Shown one piece after another: positions 27,529-37,500 of a stretch of 64,000 bases of DNA. The stretch's first letter is position 1. Each line of letters opens with the position of its first letter. This DNA comes from Rhizobium metallidurans (GTDB lineage: Bacteria; Pseudomonadota; Alphaproteobacteria; Rhizobiales; Rhizobiaceae), in NCBI RefSeq assembly GCF_014196505.1, contig NZ_JACIDW010000011.1, positions 91,146 through 155,145 on the forward strand, read 5' to 3'. Under the pieces are notes generated by a model, which searched no databases, was not told where the DNA came from, and saw only the letters and a program-made list of their open reading frames with translations. A program made the translations under genes and the position numbers.

Positions 27529-28440
27529 ATGGCACGGCAGAACACGGTCTTCAAGGAAGCGTTCAATCGCTATGCCGCGGCGCTGCGCGCCGACGAGACC
27601 CTGCCCTCCGAGCCCGACATCGCCGCCAAGCTCGGCATCAGCCGCAGCACCGCCCGCGCCATCCTGACCCGCCTCGACGAAGAGGGCATTATCCGCTGGA
27701 ACAAGCGCCAGAAGGTGGTGCTGCGCACGCCGACCCAGGCCGATCTCTTTCCCTCGGAAGAGACCGATTCCCTGCACAACATCATCGAGCGCAGCTTCAT
27801 GCAGCGCATCCTGTCGGATGATGCGGCACCCGGCACGCAGATCAACGAGCTGGAGCTTGCCCGCGAAATCGGCACTGGCACGACCAGCGTGCGTGAATTC
27901 CTCATCCGCTTCTCGCGGTTCGGGCTGATCGAGAAGCGGCCGAACAGCCACTGGATATTGAAGGGTTTCACCCGCGAATTCGCGCTCGAGCTCGCCGAGG
28001 TGCGCGAGATGTTCGAGCTGCACTCCGCCGCCGAATTCGGCCGGCTTCCTGAGGAGAACGAGGCCTGGCGGGCGCTGGCGGAGATCAAGGCCGAACACCA
28101 CGCCATGCTGGATGATCTCGACCGCCGCTACAAGGAATTCTCAGCCCTCGACGAGCGCTTCCATTTGTTGATTCACGGTGCGGCGAAGAACCGCTTCATC
28201 GCCGATTTCTACGACGCCATCGCCATCGTCTTCCACTATCACTACCAGTGGAACAAGGCTTTCGCGCGAGAGCGCAACGAGCGCGCCATCCACGAACATC
28301 TGGATTATATCGCAGCCCTTGAAACCGGCGATCCCGCCGCGATCGATGCCGCCTGCAGGGTGCATCTACGCTCCGCGCGCCAGACCTTGCTGCAATCCCT
28401 GCCGCAGAGCCTTGGGGACGGGGAAGCGCACGAGAAATAG
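27529..28440 (+). CDS. GntR/FadR-type regulator with two winged-helix domains
   Basis: A 303-residue DNA-binding protein. Residues 20-65 form one winged helix (SEPDIAAKLGISRSTARAIL, then RLDEEGII). Residues 80-150 form a second one (NELELAREIGTGTTSVREFL). The C-terminal half is an all-alpha FCD-like effector domain with histidines suited to metal binding (DERFHLLIHG, HEHLDYIAAL). Most GntR proteins have only one winged helix, so the duplicated DNA-binding part is notable. It is divergent from the sugar-acid operon and probably represses it until a pathway intermediate binds. The ATG at 27529 follows GGGG. Confidence 0.85.
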   Translation: MARQNTVFKEAFNRYAAALRADETLPSEPDIAAKLGISRSTARAILTRLDEEGIIRWNKRQKVVLRTPTQADLFPSEETDSLHNIIERSFMQRILSDDAAPGTQINELELAREIGTGTTSVREFLIRFSRFGLIEKRPNSHWILKGFTREFALELAEVREMFELHSAAEFGRLPEENEAWRALAEIKAEHHAMLDDLDRRYKEFSALDERFHLLIHGAAKNRFIADFYDAIAIVFHYHYQWNKAFARERNERAIHEHLDYIAALETGDPAAIDAACRVHLRSARQTLLQSLPQSLGDGEAHEK

Positions 28441-28463
28441 TGCCGTGCGGCGCCATGCAGGCG

Positions 28464-28487
28464 AAAAAAAGCCCGCTCAAGGCGGGC
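28464..28487 (-). terminator. Rho-independent terminator on the minus strand
   Basis: GCCCGC and GCGGGC form a stem with a 5-base loop, followed on the minus strand by a run of seven T. It faces transcripts coming from the small genes at 28.5-28.8 kb and also lies just past the GntR gene. Confidence 0.75.
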
Positions 28488-28536
28488 CACGTCTCGCGAA
28501 CTCAATACAATTGGATACGCAATACCGACGAGACAA

Positions 28537-28644
28537 CGAACGCTACCATCCCGGATGCCGTCTTGCACTTCGCTCATTCGGATGATCCACGAACGGCGGA
28601 CCCAGGCGATTGAAGCGGGCACGTCTTACGGCGTCACGCATCTT
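28537..28644 (-). CDS. Possible very short protein or part of an untranslated RNA
   Basis: Approximate limits. On the minus strand an ATG opens a frame of about 32 codons (MRDAVRRARFNRLGPPFVDH at the N-terminus) ending near GRRHPGW-like residues before the terminator at 28464. It is basic and has no recognisable domain. The stretch may instead be the 3' untranslated part, or an sRNA, of the 38-residue gene upstream. I cannot decide between these. Confidence 0.25.
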
Positions 28645-28676
28645 CGGCTGATCGAAGGAAGCCGGTTGGGGACGGC

Positions 28677-28793
28677 CTAGCGCCGGGGGAAATCATTCCA
28701 TCCGGAAGCGCGGGCCTTGGCGAAAACGATCTGCACTTCACGTCCCAGATAGAGCAGGGCGAAGATGCCCAATATCGTCAGGATATCCCACAT
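28677..28793 (-). CDS. Small membrane protein, 38 residues
   Basis: An ATG at 28793 preceded by AAGGG opens a 38-codon frame. It encodes one hydrophobic helix (MWDILTILGIFALLYLG) followed by a basic tail ending SGWNDFPRR. Third codon positions are GC-rich like real genes here. It is too short for most gene finders. The form resembles single-helix small membrane proteins, but I do not recognise a family. A terminator at 28464-28487 lies downstream on the same strand. Confidence 0.5.
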   Translation of the reverse strand: MWDILTILGIFALLYLGREVQIVFAKARASGWNDFPRR

Positions 28794-29097
28794 GTGCCCT
28801 TACCCTCGTTGCGTTGCGGGCCGTGCCTCAGACCCCTCATGACACGGCCCGCCCAATCCAAACGCGACCGCCATCACGTTTCAGGACGATGGCACTCATA
28901 TGCGACATCAATGCGTCGCGGTATCGCCAATTCTGAGGATGTGGCGGTTTGGCGCATCAAAATATGTTCAAGTTCTTTTGAACCGGTGTCGCCGTGGCGC
29001 AAGGACGCTGCACCCAAAGACCAACTTGCCTCGGGCGATGCAACCAGTGAGGATCAACCCCCAACAGCGTTTGACCATACAAGCTCGGGGAACAGGA

Positions 29098-29694
29098 GTG
29101 ATCCAGGAATTCAGCTGGCGTCCGGGCATCGGAGATCCCACCGTCGTGGGATGGTTCACCGTCGCCCTCTATCTGCTTGCCGGCGTCACCTGCTGGCGGA
29201 CCGCGGGATTTGCGGGATCAAGACATCTGCCGGGAAGTACGGAAGCGGCGACGTGGCGTATGATCTCGGTGGCGTTCTTCTGCCTTGGGGTCAACAAGCA
29301 GCTCGACCTCCAGTCTGCTTTCACGCAGATCGGCCGCATGATCGCGCTTTCCGGTGGCTGGTACGAACAGCGTCGAACGGTGCAGCTTTATTTCATTCTT
29401 GCGATCGCTGTCGTCGGGATCGTGGTAACCTCCGTCGTTCTCTTTCGCGTGAGGCGGTCGCCGCGTGAACTCATGCTGGCGCTGGCAGGCTCGATGCTTG
29501 TACTGGGATATGTGGTCATTCGGGCTGGATCGTTCCAACACGTCGATCGCTTCATCGGCAGCCGCGTTCTCGCCTTCAAATGGAACTGGATCCTGGAAGT
29601 GGCGGGCATATTGATCGTTATCACAGCCAGCGAGTGGAGGCGCGCGACCATCGCCCGGCAAAGCCACGATCTTGCGAGCGGATTGCGACACTAG
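29098..29694 (+). CDS. Conserved inner-membrane protein of unknown function
   Basis: A predicted 198-residue protein with about five membrane helices. It opens with the motif WRPGIGDPTVVGWFTVALY and continues with CWRTAGFAG and AFFCLGVNKQLDLQS. Proteins with the WxPxIGDPTxxGW opening are widespread in proteobacteria and are often misannotated as isopropylmalate isomerase; no enzyme motif of that family is present. The GTG at 29098 is preferred because GGGGA lies 6 bases upstream; an in-frame ATG at 29038 has no ribosome-binding site. It is the last chromosomal gene before the integrated element. Confidence 0.7.
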   Translation: MIQEFSWRPGIGDPTVVGWFTVALYLLAGVTCWRTAGFAGSRHLPGSTEAATWRMISVAFFCLGVNKQLDLQSAFTQIGRMIALSGGWYEQRRTVQLYFILAIAVVGIVVTSVVLFRVRRSPRELMLALAGSMLVLGYVVIRAGSFQHVDRFIGSRVLAFKWNWILEVAGILIVITASEWRRATIARQSHDLASGLRH

Positions 29695-29731
29695 TGGTTG
29701 CCGAGCTTTAAAGGGATCTGTCTTGGAGAAA

Positions 29732-29776
29732 TGGTGCCGCTTGCAGGACTCGAACCTGCGACCCCATCATTACGAA
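29732..29776. repeat. Left attachment site (attL), displaced tRNA-Thr 3' end
   Basis: 45 bases from TGGTGCCGCTTGCAGG to CATCATTACGAA are identical to 53579-53623. The match covers the CCA end, acceptor, T arm, variable loop and anticodon loop of tRNA-Thr, then stops. This fragment is not a complete tRNA: the sequence beyond it does not form the D arm. Confidence 0.93.
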
Positions 29777-29896
29777 GTATGAGGTGTTTCTTTCCGCATC
29801 ATTTACCAACGTTCCTAATTTGTGAAAAACCGTTTTAAATCATGTTGATAAGAGTCCTGATTGTTCCTACAGATGGCCCTGGTTTCCGTTTGGTGC

Positions 29897-29915
29897 GGCG
29901 ACCCAGTGGCGACCC
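29897..29915 (+). repeat. Tandem GGCGACCC pair, candidate integrase arm site (left)
   Basis: GGCGACCC occurs at 29897-29904 and 29908-29915, spaced 11 bases apart, just before the integrase ATG. The same tandem pair with the same spacing is found at 53496-53514 near the other end of the element, which suggests arm-type recombinase binding sites. Confidence 0.5.
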
Positions 29916-29929
29916 GAAGGTAGGGGCAT

Positions 29930-31183
29930 ATGAAGAACAATCAGAAGCTAACTAAGACCGTGGCGGACGACGCGCTTCCAAAGGATAAGCGGTATGTGAT
30001 CTGGGACACCGAGATCGCCGGCTTTGGTCTAAGGGTCTACCCGACTGGATCGAAAAGTTGGATTTTGGAGTATCGTCCTGATGGAGGCGGGAGAGATGTC
30101 GACAAACGACGGTTGAAGCTTGGCACTTCCAAGGAAATCACTGCCGACCAGGCCCGGAAGCAAGCAAAGCTCCACAGTGCCACCGCCACATTGGGCGGCG
30201 ATCCTCAGGCCGATAAAAACGAGAAACGTGCCGCCATCACCGTCAAAGAGCTCGCTCACGAGTTCATGGAGAAATTGGTAAAGGAGATGAATGCTGCAAA
30301 CACGGCCGTTTCCTATAAGGATGCCTTCAAACACATTCTTCCAGCGCTTGGCGCGCGAAAGGCCGATGGGATCAAAAAGAGGGACCTCGGAGACCTTCAC
30401 CACGCTCTAAGAAATACACCGATTATGGCCAACAAGGTGCTTGCGGTCTTTAGCTCAATGATGTCCTACGGGATGACGATGGACCTGATCGCGAAACGCG
30501 AAAATCCCGCCAAAGATATTAAAAAGTTTCCGGAAAATACAGTCACTAGGTTTCTATCCGTCGAAGAACTGGAACGTCTTGGCGAGGTTCTTGAGGAAGC
30601 CGAGACGGTAGGTATCCCTTGGACCATCGATCCGGACAAGAAAACAAAACACGTGCCCAAAGCCAATCAGCGTACGGTCGCAAGCCCTCATGCAGTAGCC
30701 GCGATCCGACTTTACCTCCTAACAGGTGCAAGGCTCCGGGAAATTCTACAGCTCAAGTGGTCCTCGGTAGACCTAAATCGTGGGATTCTGAAGCTTGAAA
30801 AGGCCAAGGGTGGGCCGCGAGAATTAGTTGCGAGCATGGCGACGATCGACATTCTTCGCAACCTCAAGCGCGTCGGAGAACATGTGATCGCCTCCGACAG
30901 CGCTGGAACGCAGAGTGAGAAGCCGCGGTACGATTTGAAAGGCCCTTGGTCAAATATCCGTGCTTATGCTGGTCTTTCAGATGTTCGACTTCACGACCTC
31001 CGTCACACCTTCGCAAGCCACGCGGTAATTGATGGCACGCACCTCGCGGTGGTGAGCAAATTGCTCGGCCACAAGAGCATCACGACCACAATGCGCTATG
31101 CGCATCTTAACGATCCAGCTCTCAGACAAGCGTCGGAGCAGATCGGAGGAAAAATGTCTAAAGTCATGAAAACAAAGGGCTGA
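29930..31183 (+). CDS. int: Tyrosine recombinase/integrase (P4 type)
   Basis: A 417-residue site-specific recombinase expected to integrate and excise the element at tRNA-Thr. Residues 8-65 form the N-terminal domain of P4-type integrases (IWDTEIAGFGLRVYPTGSKSW). Residues 105-200 form the core-binding domain. The catalytic residues are all present: arginine in LTGARLREIL (near 268), the HDLRHTF box (355-361), histidine in LLGHKS (381) and tyrosine in MRYAH (390). AGGTAGGGG precedes the ATG. Position directly inside attL is typical. Confidence 0.96.
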   Translation: MKNNQKLTKTVADDALPKDKRYVIWDTEIAGFGLRVYPTGSKSWILEYRPDGGGRDVDKRRLKLGTSKEITADQARKQAKLHSATATLGGDPQADKNEKRAAITVKELAHEFMEKLVKEMNAANTAVSYKDAFKHILPALGARKADGIKKRDLGDLHHALRNTPIMANKVLAVFSSMMSYGMTMDLIAKRENPAKDIKKFPENTVTRFLSVEELERLGEVLEEAETVGIPWTIDPDKKTKHVPKANQRTVASPHAVAAIRLYLLTGARLREILQLKWSSVDLNRGILKLEKAKGGPRELVASMATIDILRNLKRVGEHVIASDSAGTQSEKPRYDLKGPWSNIRAYAGLSDVRLHDLRHTFASHAVIDGTHLAVVSKLLGHKSITTTMRYAHLNDPALRQASEQIGGKMSKVMKTKG

Positions 31184-31246
31184 TTGTTAGAGAATTGGCA
31201 ACGCCAGGCATTTAGCTTCCCGCCAAAGACCTAAACAGGGGGAAGC

Positions 31247-32281
31247 ATGGACCGCCGTTTTGACTACTTAGGATTCGACTTCAGCCTCATGGATCGTATG
31301 CGGTCGCACGATGCGGAAGAAGAGGAATTTCGCGAGGACCTCCTCGAAGCCGTGAAGACGGGGAGATTAACGCCGGATAATGCTGAAGAACGGGCGTTCG
31401 ACCGGGGTTTGGACTCGCTCACAACTCCCTTTTGGAGTGGGCCGAGCGTTGTCGATTTCCGAGCCTGGTCGATCGAAATGACTCTGGCTTGGCTGATTTG
31501 GGGATCGAAGCGAGCCGTCCAGCGCTTCTACACGCCTTATCGAATACAGTGCTTTGAGTGGAGACTTGTCCCCAACGGGGGCGCTAAAGGCTACCAGCCC
31601 GTGTCTCTGGGGCCGGCGAGCCCGGCAGAAGTCCGAGCTAAAGCGTCGTCCTCCACGACCAGGTTATCGTTCAACGATGCCGTCAGAAATCTTTGGGACA
31701 AAGTGCAGGCCGGTATCGTTGTCGCTTCGGCACTTACCGTCAAGGCGGATGAATTCAAAACAATCAGTGCTGCCGAATCCGCCACTCTCAAACTTCACAT
31801 CGATGATGAGGGGCAAGCCTATCTTGTGGATGCGTTCAAGCACGATGTTGTGCGGTATCACACGCTGAGATTCAATACAGCGGCGATCGTTGCAGAGTGG
31901 GTCTCGGACGACGCAGACCGGCCCCTTGAGGTGGAAGACGACGACGCTGCCGACGGGGTCGATCCCTACGTTGAGCGCGCCATTCCTGCCGTCGAAGATG
32001 GAGGTCGCGAACAAGTCCGCCCCGTCGCTAGGGTACAACCCAGAGGTCGGCGGGCTAGATTTCCTTGGGACACCGACATCCGAGCGCAAGCGCTGCGACT
32101 GCTTGACGAAAAAGGTGACTTCGACATCCGGGTTGATCCCGTGTGGCTGCCGGCTAGATTGATCGACGATCTGCTCGACTTCTGCCAGAAAACCTGGAAA
32201 ACGGAACCAAGCCGCGCCGCCATGACGAAGTACGTCCGCCAGTACCATGAAGAGTTTCGGCAGCTTCGCGCCACGAATTAA
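31247..32281 (+). CDS. Protein of unknown function, 344 residues
   Basis: AGGGGGAA precedes the ATG, and the gene follows the integrase by 63 bases. The product is soluble, acidic in the middle (DDADRPLEVEDDDAAD) and has a basic patch RVQPRGRRARFPW before a C-terminal helical region. That C-terminal part (residues 270-340) resembles in layout the short helical DNA-adaptor regions found next to integrases, but I recognise no domain. Its place in the left module suggests a role in element maintenance. Confidence 0.6.
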   Translation: MDRRFDYLGFDFSLMDRMRSHDAEEEEFREDLLEAVKTGRLTPDNAEERAFDRGLDSLTTPFWSGPSVVDFRAWSIEMTLAWLIWGSKRAVQRFYTPYRIQCFEWRLVPNGGAKGYQPVSLGPASPAEVRAKASSSTTRLSFNDAVRNLWDKVQAGIVVASALTVKADEFKTISAAESATLKLHIDDEGQAYLVDAFKHDVVRYHTLRFNTAAIVAEWVSDDADRPLEVEDDDAADGVDPYVERAIPAVEDGGREQVRPVARVQPRGRRARFPWDTDIRAQALRLLDEKGDFDIRVDPVWLPARLIDDLLDFCQKTWKTEPSRAAMTKYVRQYHEEFRQLRATN

Positions 32282-32392
32282 TATCATTAGTACTGCGATT
32301 GTCAGCAGAATTGCGAATGAGCGCCCACCGGGCGCTCTTTGTCTAAATCCTTTCTCGCTCCTGGACGTCCAGAGCAGAAAGGAATGACCCAA

Positions 32393-32605
32393 ATGACCGC
32401 AGGAACCAACCCCTCCTCTAACCGCATGCTCCGCACCGCGGAAGCAGCGGTCTTCACAGGCCTCTCGGCCTCGACGCTGAACAAGTTGCGTCTCGCTGGC
32501 GACGGTCCCGTGTACCTCAAGCTCGGCAAAGCCGTGGTGTACGACACCACCGATCTGTCGGCTTGGCTTTCTTCCAAGCGCCGCCGCTCGACGACCTTCG
32601 CGTGA
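32393..32605 (+). CDS. AlpA/excisionase-like helix-turn-helix protein
   Basis: A 70-residue protein with a MerR-like winged helix: MLRTAEAAVFTGLSASTLNKLR, a wing containing GPVYLKLGKAVVYDTTDLSAWL, and a basic tail SSKRRRST. This is the layout of AlpA and of recombination directionality factors, which bind near att sites to favour excision or activate the integrase. The start at 32393 is preferred over the ATG at 32384, which is too close to the AAAGGA signal. Confidence 0.8.
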   Translation: MTAGTNPSSNRMLRTAEAAVFTGLSASTLNKLRLAGDGPVYLKLGKAVVYDTTDLSAWLSSKRRRSTTFA

Positions 32606-32614
32606 AGCCAGACC

Positions 32615-32809
32615 ATGAAGAAGCTCATCATGGACTGCGTTCTCGCATCGATCGATCTCCCGAGCTTCGACGATGGTTCGGGAGGCCTGACGGACAACGC
32701 TGTTGTCCCGACTAATCTCGGGGTCAATCAGTTGATCGTCAAGCACGGCATCAAGCCCTGGCTAGCCAATTGGCTCTCCCACACCCATGGCTGGGGCAAG
32801 GACCGATAG
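32615..32809 (+). CDS. Small protein of unknown function, 64 residues
   Basis: The frame starts 9 bases after the AlpA-like gene and could be coupled to it. It has no strong ribosome-binding site. The product (IDLPSFDDGSGGLTDNAV, ending LSHTHGWGKDR) has no recognisable domain. Weak support. Confidence 0.4.
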   Translation: MKKLIMDCVLASIDLPSFDDGSGGLTDNAVVPTNLGVNQLIVKHGIKPWLANWLSHTHGWGKDR

Positions 32810-32960
32810 TTCGGTTCAGAGACGCGGCTGACGACACAATCCGTCGTCAGTCCGGCCCTGCCTCCCTCTCCCTTAGAGAACGTCGCGGCAGCGACCTCCG
32901 CCAGCTCCCGATCATGCCGGGCGCGGGCAACTCCCTTTGTTCCAATAGAAGGAGCCTCAA

Positions 32961-34358
32961 ATGAAGGCTTTCGAACTCTTCGCCGGCGCTGGCGGTATGT
33001 CCCTTGGTCTGAAGAACGCGGGTTTTGAGCTCGTCGGCGCTTTCGACGCCTGGAAGCTTGCCACCGAGAACTACAACACAAACGTCGGTCCGCATGCCGA
33101 GGTCTTTGACCTCAAGGATGTCGCCGGCGCTGTTGTCGAGATCGCCCGCCGTTCGCCGGACATCATTGTCGGAGGTCCGCCATGTCAGGACTATTCTCTC
33201 GCTGGCAAGCGCGAGGAACAAGCGAATGCAAGCCTGACCAAGTCGTTCTCGATGATCGTTTCGGGCGTTCGCCCGGAGTGGTTCCTGATGGAAAACGTCA
33301 TTCAGGTTCTCACGTCCGACACCTGGATGGTCGCCAAGGAGGTGCTGAAGGTTGCCGGCTTTGGCATCTCCATTCTCAAGGCTGACTGCAGCTTCTACGG
33401 CGTGCCCCAGTCCCGCCGCCGCTGCTTCGTGGTTGGTCGCCGCGGGGAATGCGACGGCTTCTTGGACAAGGCGCTTGAACGTGCCGCTTCCGATCGTCCG
33501 ATGACCCTACGAGACCTCTTCGGTGCGGCGGTGCCGGAGGCACTCTATTTCCCCGCCCGCATGCCCAGCAAGCGGAGCGTCTGGGGTCCCGACGAGCCTG
33601 CGCCAACCATCCGCTCGTCTTCACTCCGTCCGGTGCCGGCAAACTATATGCCGCACGACGAGGATGCTGCGCTGATCGAAAACGGTTACGTCTATACGCG
33701 GCCGTTCCGTGGTGGCCGTGGTGTCCGTTCCGTGGACGAACCCATGTCCACGATCACGCGGACCTCGTTCGAGCGCCCTACGGGACGCTATCTCAACGCT
33801 CAGAACGAGAAGGACCCCGTGTCCGCGGCCGACACCGCAGTTCTCACCTTGAGCCAGATTTCGCGTATCCAAGGCTTTCCCGCCGACTGGCGTTGGTTGG
33901 CCAAGTCCAAGCGCGACATCTGCCAAATGATCGCGAACGCAGTTCCGGCTCCGGTCGCAGCGCGTCTCGGCAAGGTCATCATGGACTGGCATCGTGGTGA
34001 AAGCGGAGCGGAGATCATCGACGGTTTCGTGGACTGGGTAGTTCTGAAGGGCCGCTCGCGTTCATCCGGATATAACGTGAAATCCAGCCTGCGTCGCGCG
34101 CGCAAGCTGTTGGGCAATCGCATCTTCGACAACGTCGAGATGGAAATCGCAGCCCTCCAGCAACTCGCGGGCTTCGTTTCGCTGCCCGTTGCGTCCAAGT
34201 CCGACATCCGTCAGGCCCTCCGCCTCTATACTGCGTTCCTGAACGAGACCCCCAAAGTGAAGAAAAAGGGCCGCTTGCGGAAGACGCCCGCAGGAAACGA
34301 CAATCTGTCGGCCGCTTTGGTCGACGTCGACGACACGGATGCCGACTTCGGCACTTGA
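32961..34358 (+). CDS. C5-cytosine DNA methyltransferase with long C-terminal extension
   Basis: A 465-residue enzyme that transfers a methyl group from AdoMet to C5 of cytosine in DNA. Motif I is ELFAGAGGMSLGL (residues 5-17), motif IV is GGPPCQDYS with catalytic Cys75, motif VI is MENV (110-113) and motif VIII is QSRRR (150-154). The target-recognition region and motifs IX/X (ISRIQGFPADW, ANAVPAPVAARL) follow. After about residue 335 comes an extra helical region of about 130 residues, unlike short Dcm enzymes. No restriction gene of matching type is adjacent, so it is either orphan or protective. AAGGAG precedes the ATG. Confidence 0.92.
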   Translation: MKAFELFAGAGGMSLGLKNAGFELVGAFDAWKLATENYNTNVGPHAEVFDLKDVAGAVVEIARRSPDIIVGGPPCQDYSLAGKREEQANASLTKSFSMIVSGVRPEWFLMENVIQVLTSDTWMVAKEVLKVAGFGISILKADCSFYGVPQSRRRCFVVGRRGECDGFLDKALERAASDRPMTLRDLFGAAVPEALYFPARMPSKRSVWGPDEPAPTIRSSSLRPVPANYMPHDEDAALIENGYVYTRPFRGGRGVRSVDEPMSTITRTSFERPTGRYLNAQNEKDPVSAADTAVLTLSQISRIQGFPADWRWLAKSKRDICQMIANAVPAPVAARLGKVIMDWHRGESGAEIIDGFVDWVVLKGRSRSSGYNVKSSLRRARKLLGNRIFDNVEMEIAALQQLAGFVSLPVASKSDIRQALRLYTAFLNETPKVKKKGRLRKTPAGNDNLSAALVDVDDTDADFGT

Positions 34359-34386
34359 CCCAGTTCTGAGGCCACCCAAGGTGAAG

Positions 34387-34432
34387 AAAAAGGTACCGCG
34401 TCACTGGCGGGAACCCGTAGCGGTGCCTTTTT
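34387..34432. terminator. Bidirectional terminator between the C5 methyltransferase and the defence operon
   Basis: AAAAAGGTACCGC and GCGGTGCCTTTTT form a stem with one G-T pair and a 20-base loop. It stands between two convergent transcripts and has an A-tract and a T-tract on its sides. Confidence 0.8.
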
Positions 34433-34537
34433 AAAGCGGTATAGTCATCCATCCCATGGGAGCGAACTCAACCACCGCGAAAGTTGCACCATGGCCCCCG
34501 CCGATGGGTGACCTCCCCACTTCATCGCTTCCCCAGT

Positions 34538-37500
34538 TCAGGCCGTCGATGTCGAAACAATGTCCATCAATTTCGCGTAATCGGTAACGACATCATATTT
34601 CAACTTATCGTTTGCGACCCGCTTGCCAATCTCGTCAAAGAACTTTCGCGCGCAGGCGATCTTCGTGTTTTCCAACTCGCGCAGTTTCAAAGACGACATT
34701 GTGCCCTTGGTCTCGGCGACGAAGTAGACATGTTTGACGCTGCCTGCTTCGAAAGAGATGGCCCAGTCGGGATTATAATCGCCCACTGGCGTAGGTATGA
34801 GAAATCCTCGCGGCAGCTTGGCGTAGACGACCACTTCCTTGCTGTTGTCGAGATCGCTGATGAAGTCTCTTTCCACGGCAGAGTCTAGGATGGCGTAATC
34901 ATAGACATGGTGCTTCAACTTTGCGGTGGCTCTTGAAAAATCCTGTCCAGTCTGAGCTGCCGTGAAGATATCGATGCCGAATTTTTCGGACACGCCGTCG
35001 TATGTCAGACGTTCGATCACCATGGACGCTTTCTGCTCATGGATGATCCGTGTGGCCTCGGAAATGAAATGTTCTGGGTTCTGCCGGAACTGGGCAAACA
35101 CACTGGCCTGGATGCCTGTTAGAATTTCCGCAACCGTCTTCCGGGTGAGCTGGGTGCCTTCGCCGATTTTCCCAAGGAGATCATAGCGTACGAGCGACGT
35201 CACGGTTTCCGCCTGATAGGTCGCTTGTTCGTTTTCGTTGAAGCCAGCGGCATCGACGAGCTCTTCACGGGTCAAACTGTCGAGCTGAACCCCAGACTTG
35301 ACCGTATACTGGAGCGGTGTGACACGCAGCTGGCTGTCCAGGGCGCTGATGCACTTCTTGATGAGTTCGGCGGAATCGAATTCCACCCGGTAAACTGCTC
35401 TCTGATTGATCCGAGACCAGAGCGCCTGAAACTCCTTCTTGTCGAAGTTGGCATTCAACGGGTTGGTTTTTGGCTTCCGTCCATCTTCCATTTTGGGAAG
35501 ATTTGCTTCACTGAAGACGGTGTCGATAAGATCGAAAATCTGATCTTCGTAAGGCTTCAGGTCGCTGGGCAAATCCGCCAGCGTTCCGGCTGCCTTCGCG
35601 TCGTGATATGCATCAGCGATCTGGTCAGCATCGTCGGTGTAGTCGTTCTTCACCAGATAACGGTATAGCTGCTTGGCAAGTGCCGCAGTAACTGTGATCG
35701 GCCCTGTCTCTGTTGCCAGCGTTTTGCCAGTAAAGAAAGCTTCTGTCGCCTTCCGCGGTCGCGCCGAAAGGGTGTCCGCGATTTCCGCCTGAAGCCCTGC
35801 GACGAAGTTCTTGTAGCTCTCGCTGGCGACGACGGTCAGGACGTTGGTGTCGTGGACCGTGGAAGGATGGTCCATGCGGTCCCCGTGCTGGTTGACTGCC
35901 AGCCGCAAGCCGCGGCCCACCTCTTGACGTCGGGAAACCGTATTGTCGCTGTGCTTGAGCATGCACATGACAAAGACATTAGGATTGTCCCAACCCTCGC
36001 GCAGTGCCGAATGTGAGAAGATGAACCGGACCGGCTCACCTTGCGACAGCAGCCGCTCCTTGTTCTTCAGAATCAGATCGTATGCATCGGCATCATCTGA
36101 CATGCCCTTGTCTTCCCCGCTCTTCTTGATGTCGGGGTCAACGAGACGTTTTTGCTTATCGATCGAGAAATAACCCTCATGTACTTTTACAGGAGGGTCG
36201 CGCTCCAGGAATTTGCGATAGCTTTCATTTTCGATTGCGAGTTCGGAGAGATATTCTGTCCTCAGCAGGTCATATTCTTCCTCAAAGACATGCGCATATT
36301 CGCCCTTCTCGTCCGCCTGTGAGTAGTCCCGGTACTTCACGACTTCGTCGATGAAGAACAGCGACAGCACCTTGATACCCTGGGCGAACAGCTGCCTCTC
36401 CTTGTCGAAATGCGCCTTGATCGTCTCCCTGATCTGGATACGGCGAATATCGCGTTCGGAGACGTCTCCGATGGCCTCTCCGGCTTTCAGCACAATGCCG
36501 TTGGTAAATTCGAGGGTGTCGTTGTTGTAATCGATCTGGGAAACGGTGAAGCCATCACGGTACTGGTCCAGTTCGCCGGACTCGGTGAAGAGGTCATCGC
36601 GAAACTCCAACTTCCTTAACTGCCGCTTGATCTCGCCCGACTTCAGGCGCACCTCAAGTTCGAGGCGCGCTACCGGAGCCTTTTTCGAAATCTCGATGCT
36701 TTCGAGATAGAGATAGGCATTCGTGCCAGCCAGGCCGCGGGTCTGGATACCGCGAACGGCGATCTTCTTCACGAGCTTCTGATTATATGCGTCGAGCGCG
36801 TCGAGGCGATGTACCCGGTTGTGCTGCGTCTTGTGGGTGGCCGAGTAGCGTAGAATCATCAGCGGCTTGAACTTCGGCAGAGCATCCCTTGTAGCCGCCC
36901 CTTCCATCTTCTGTGGCTCGTCAAGAATCAGGATTGGTCGGTTCGAAGCAATAACATCGATAGGACGACGGGACTGGAAGTCGTCCAGCTCGTCATAAAT
37001 GCGGCGGTTGTCCGCGCCTCTGGCGGCGAAGGCCTGGATGTTGATGACCATCACGTTGATGCCGGCATCCGACGAGAAGCTTTCCAGCTCATGCAGGCGC
37101 TTGGAATTGTAAATGAAAAAACGAGCTTTCTTCCCGTAATTCTCCGTGAAATGGTCCGCGGTAATCTGGAGCGACTTGTACACCCCTTCACGGATGGCGA
37201 TCGACGGCACCATGATGATGAACTTCGACCATCCGAACCGCTTGTTCATCTCGAAGATGGTCTTGATGTAGCAATAGGTTTTGCCTGTCCCGGTCTCCAT
37301 TTCGACGTCGAGATTGAACTTGCATCCGGTGCTTACCGTGAGTGCATCGGAGATTGGCAGGTTCTGGCGCTTCTGAACATCACGGATATTGGCCAAAACC
37401 TGGGTGTCGGCCAATTGGATATCGGCATTCTTGAAGCCCTCCTCGAAGGCGCTGGTCTGTGCCTTGCGGCCGGGGTCGATCCTGTAGCCTATACCGCTCA

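Noticed and set aside
28305..28622. A 105-codon minus-strand gene across the GntR gene end
   Set aside because: It overlaps the end of the regulator gene and runs through a terminator hairpin.
29732..29790. A second tRNA gene at the left end of the element
   Set aside because: Only the 3' 45 bases match; the D arm and 5' acceptor strand are absent, so it is an att remnant.
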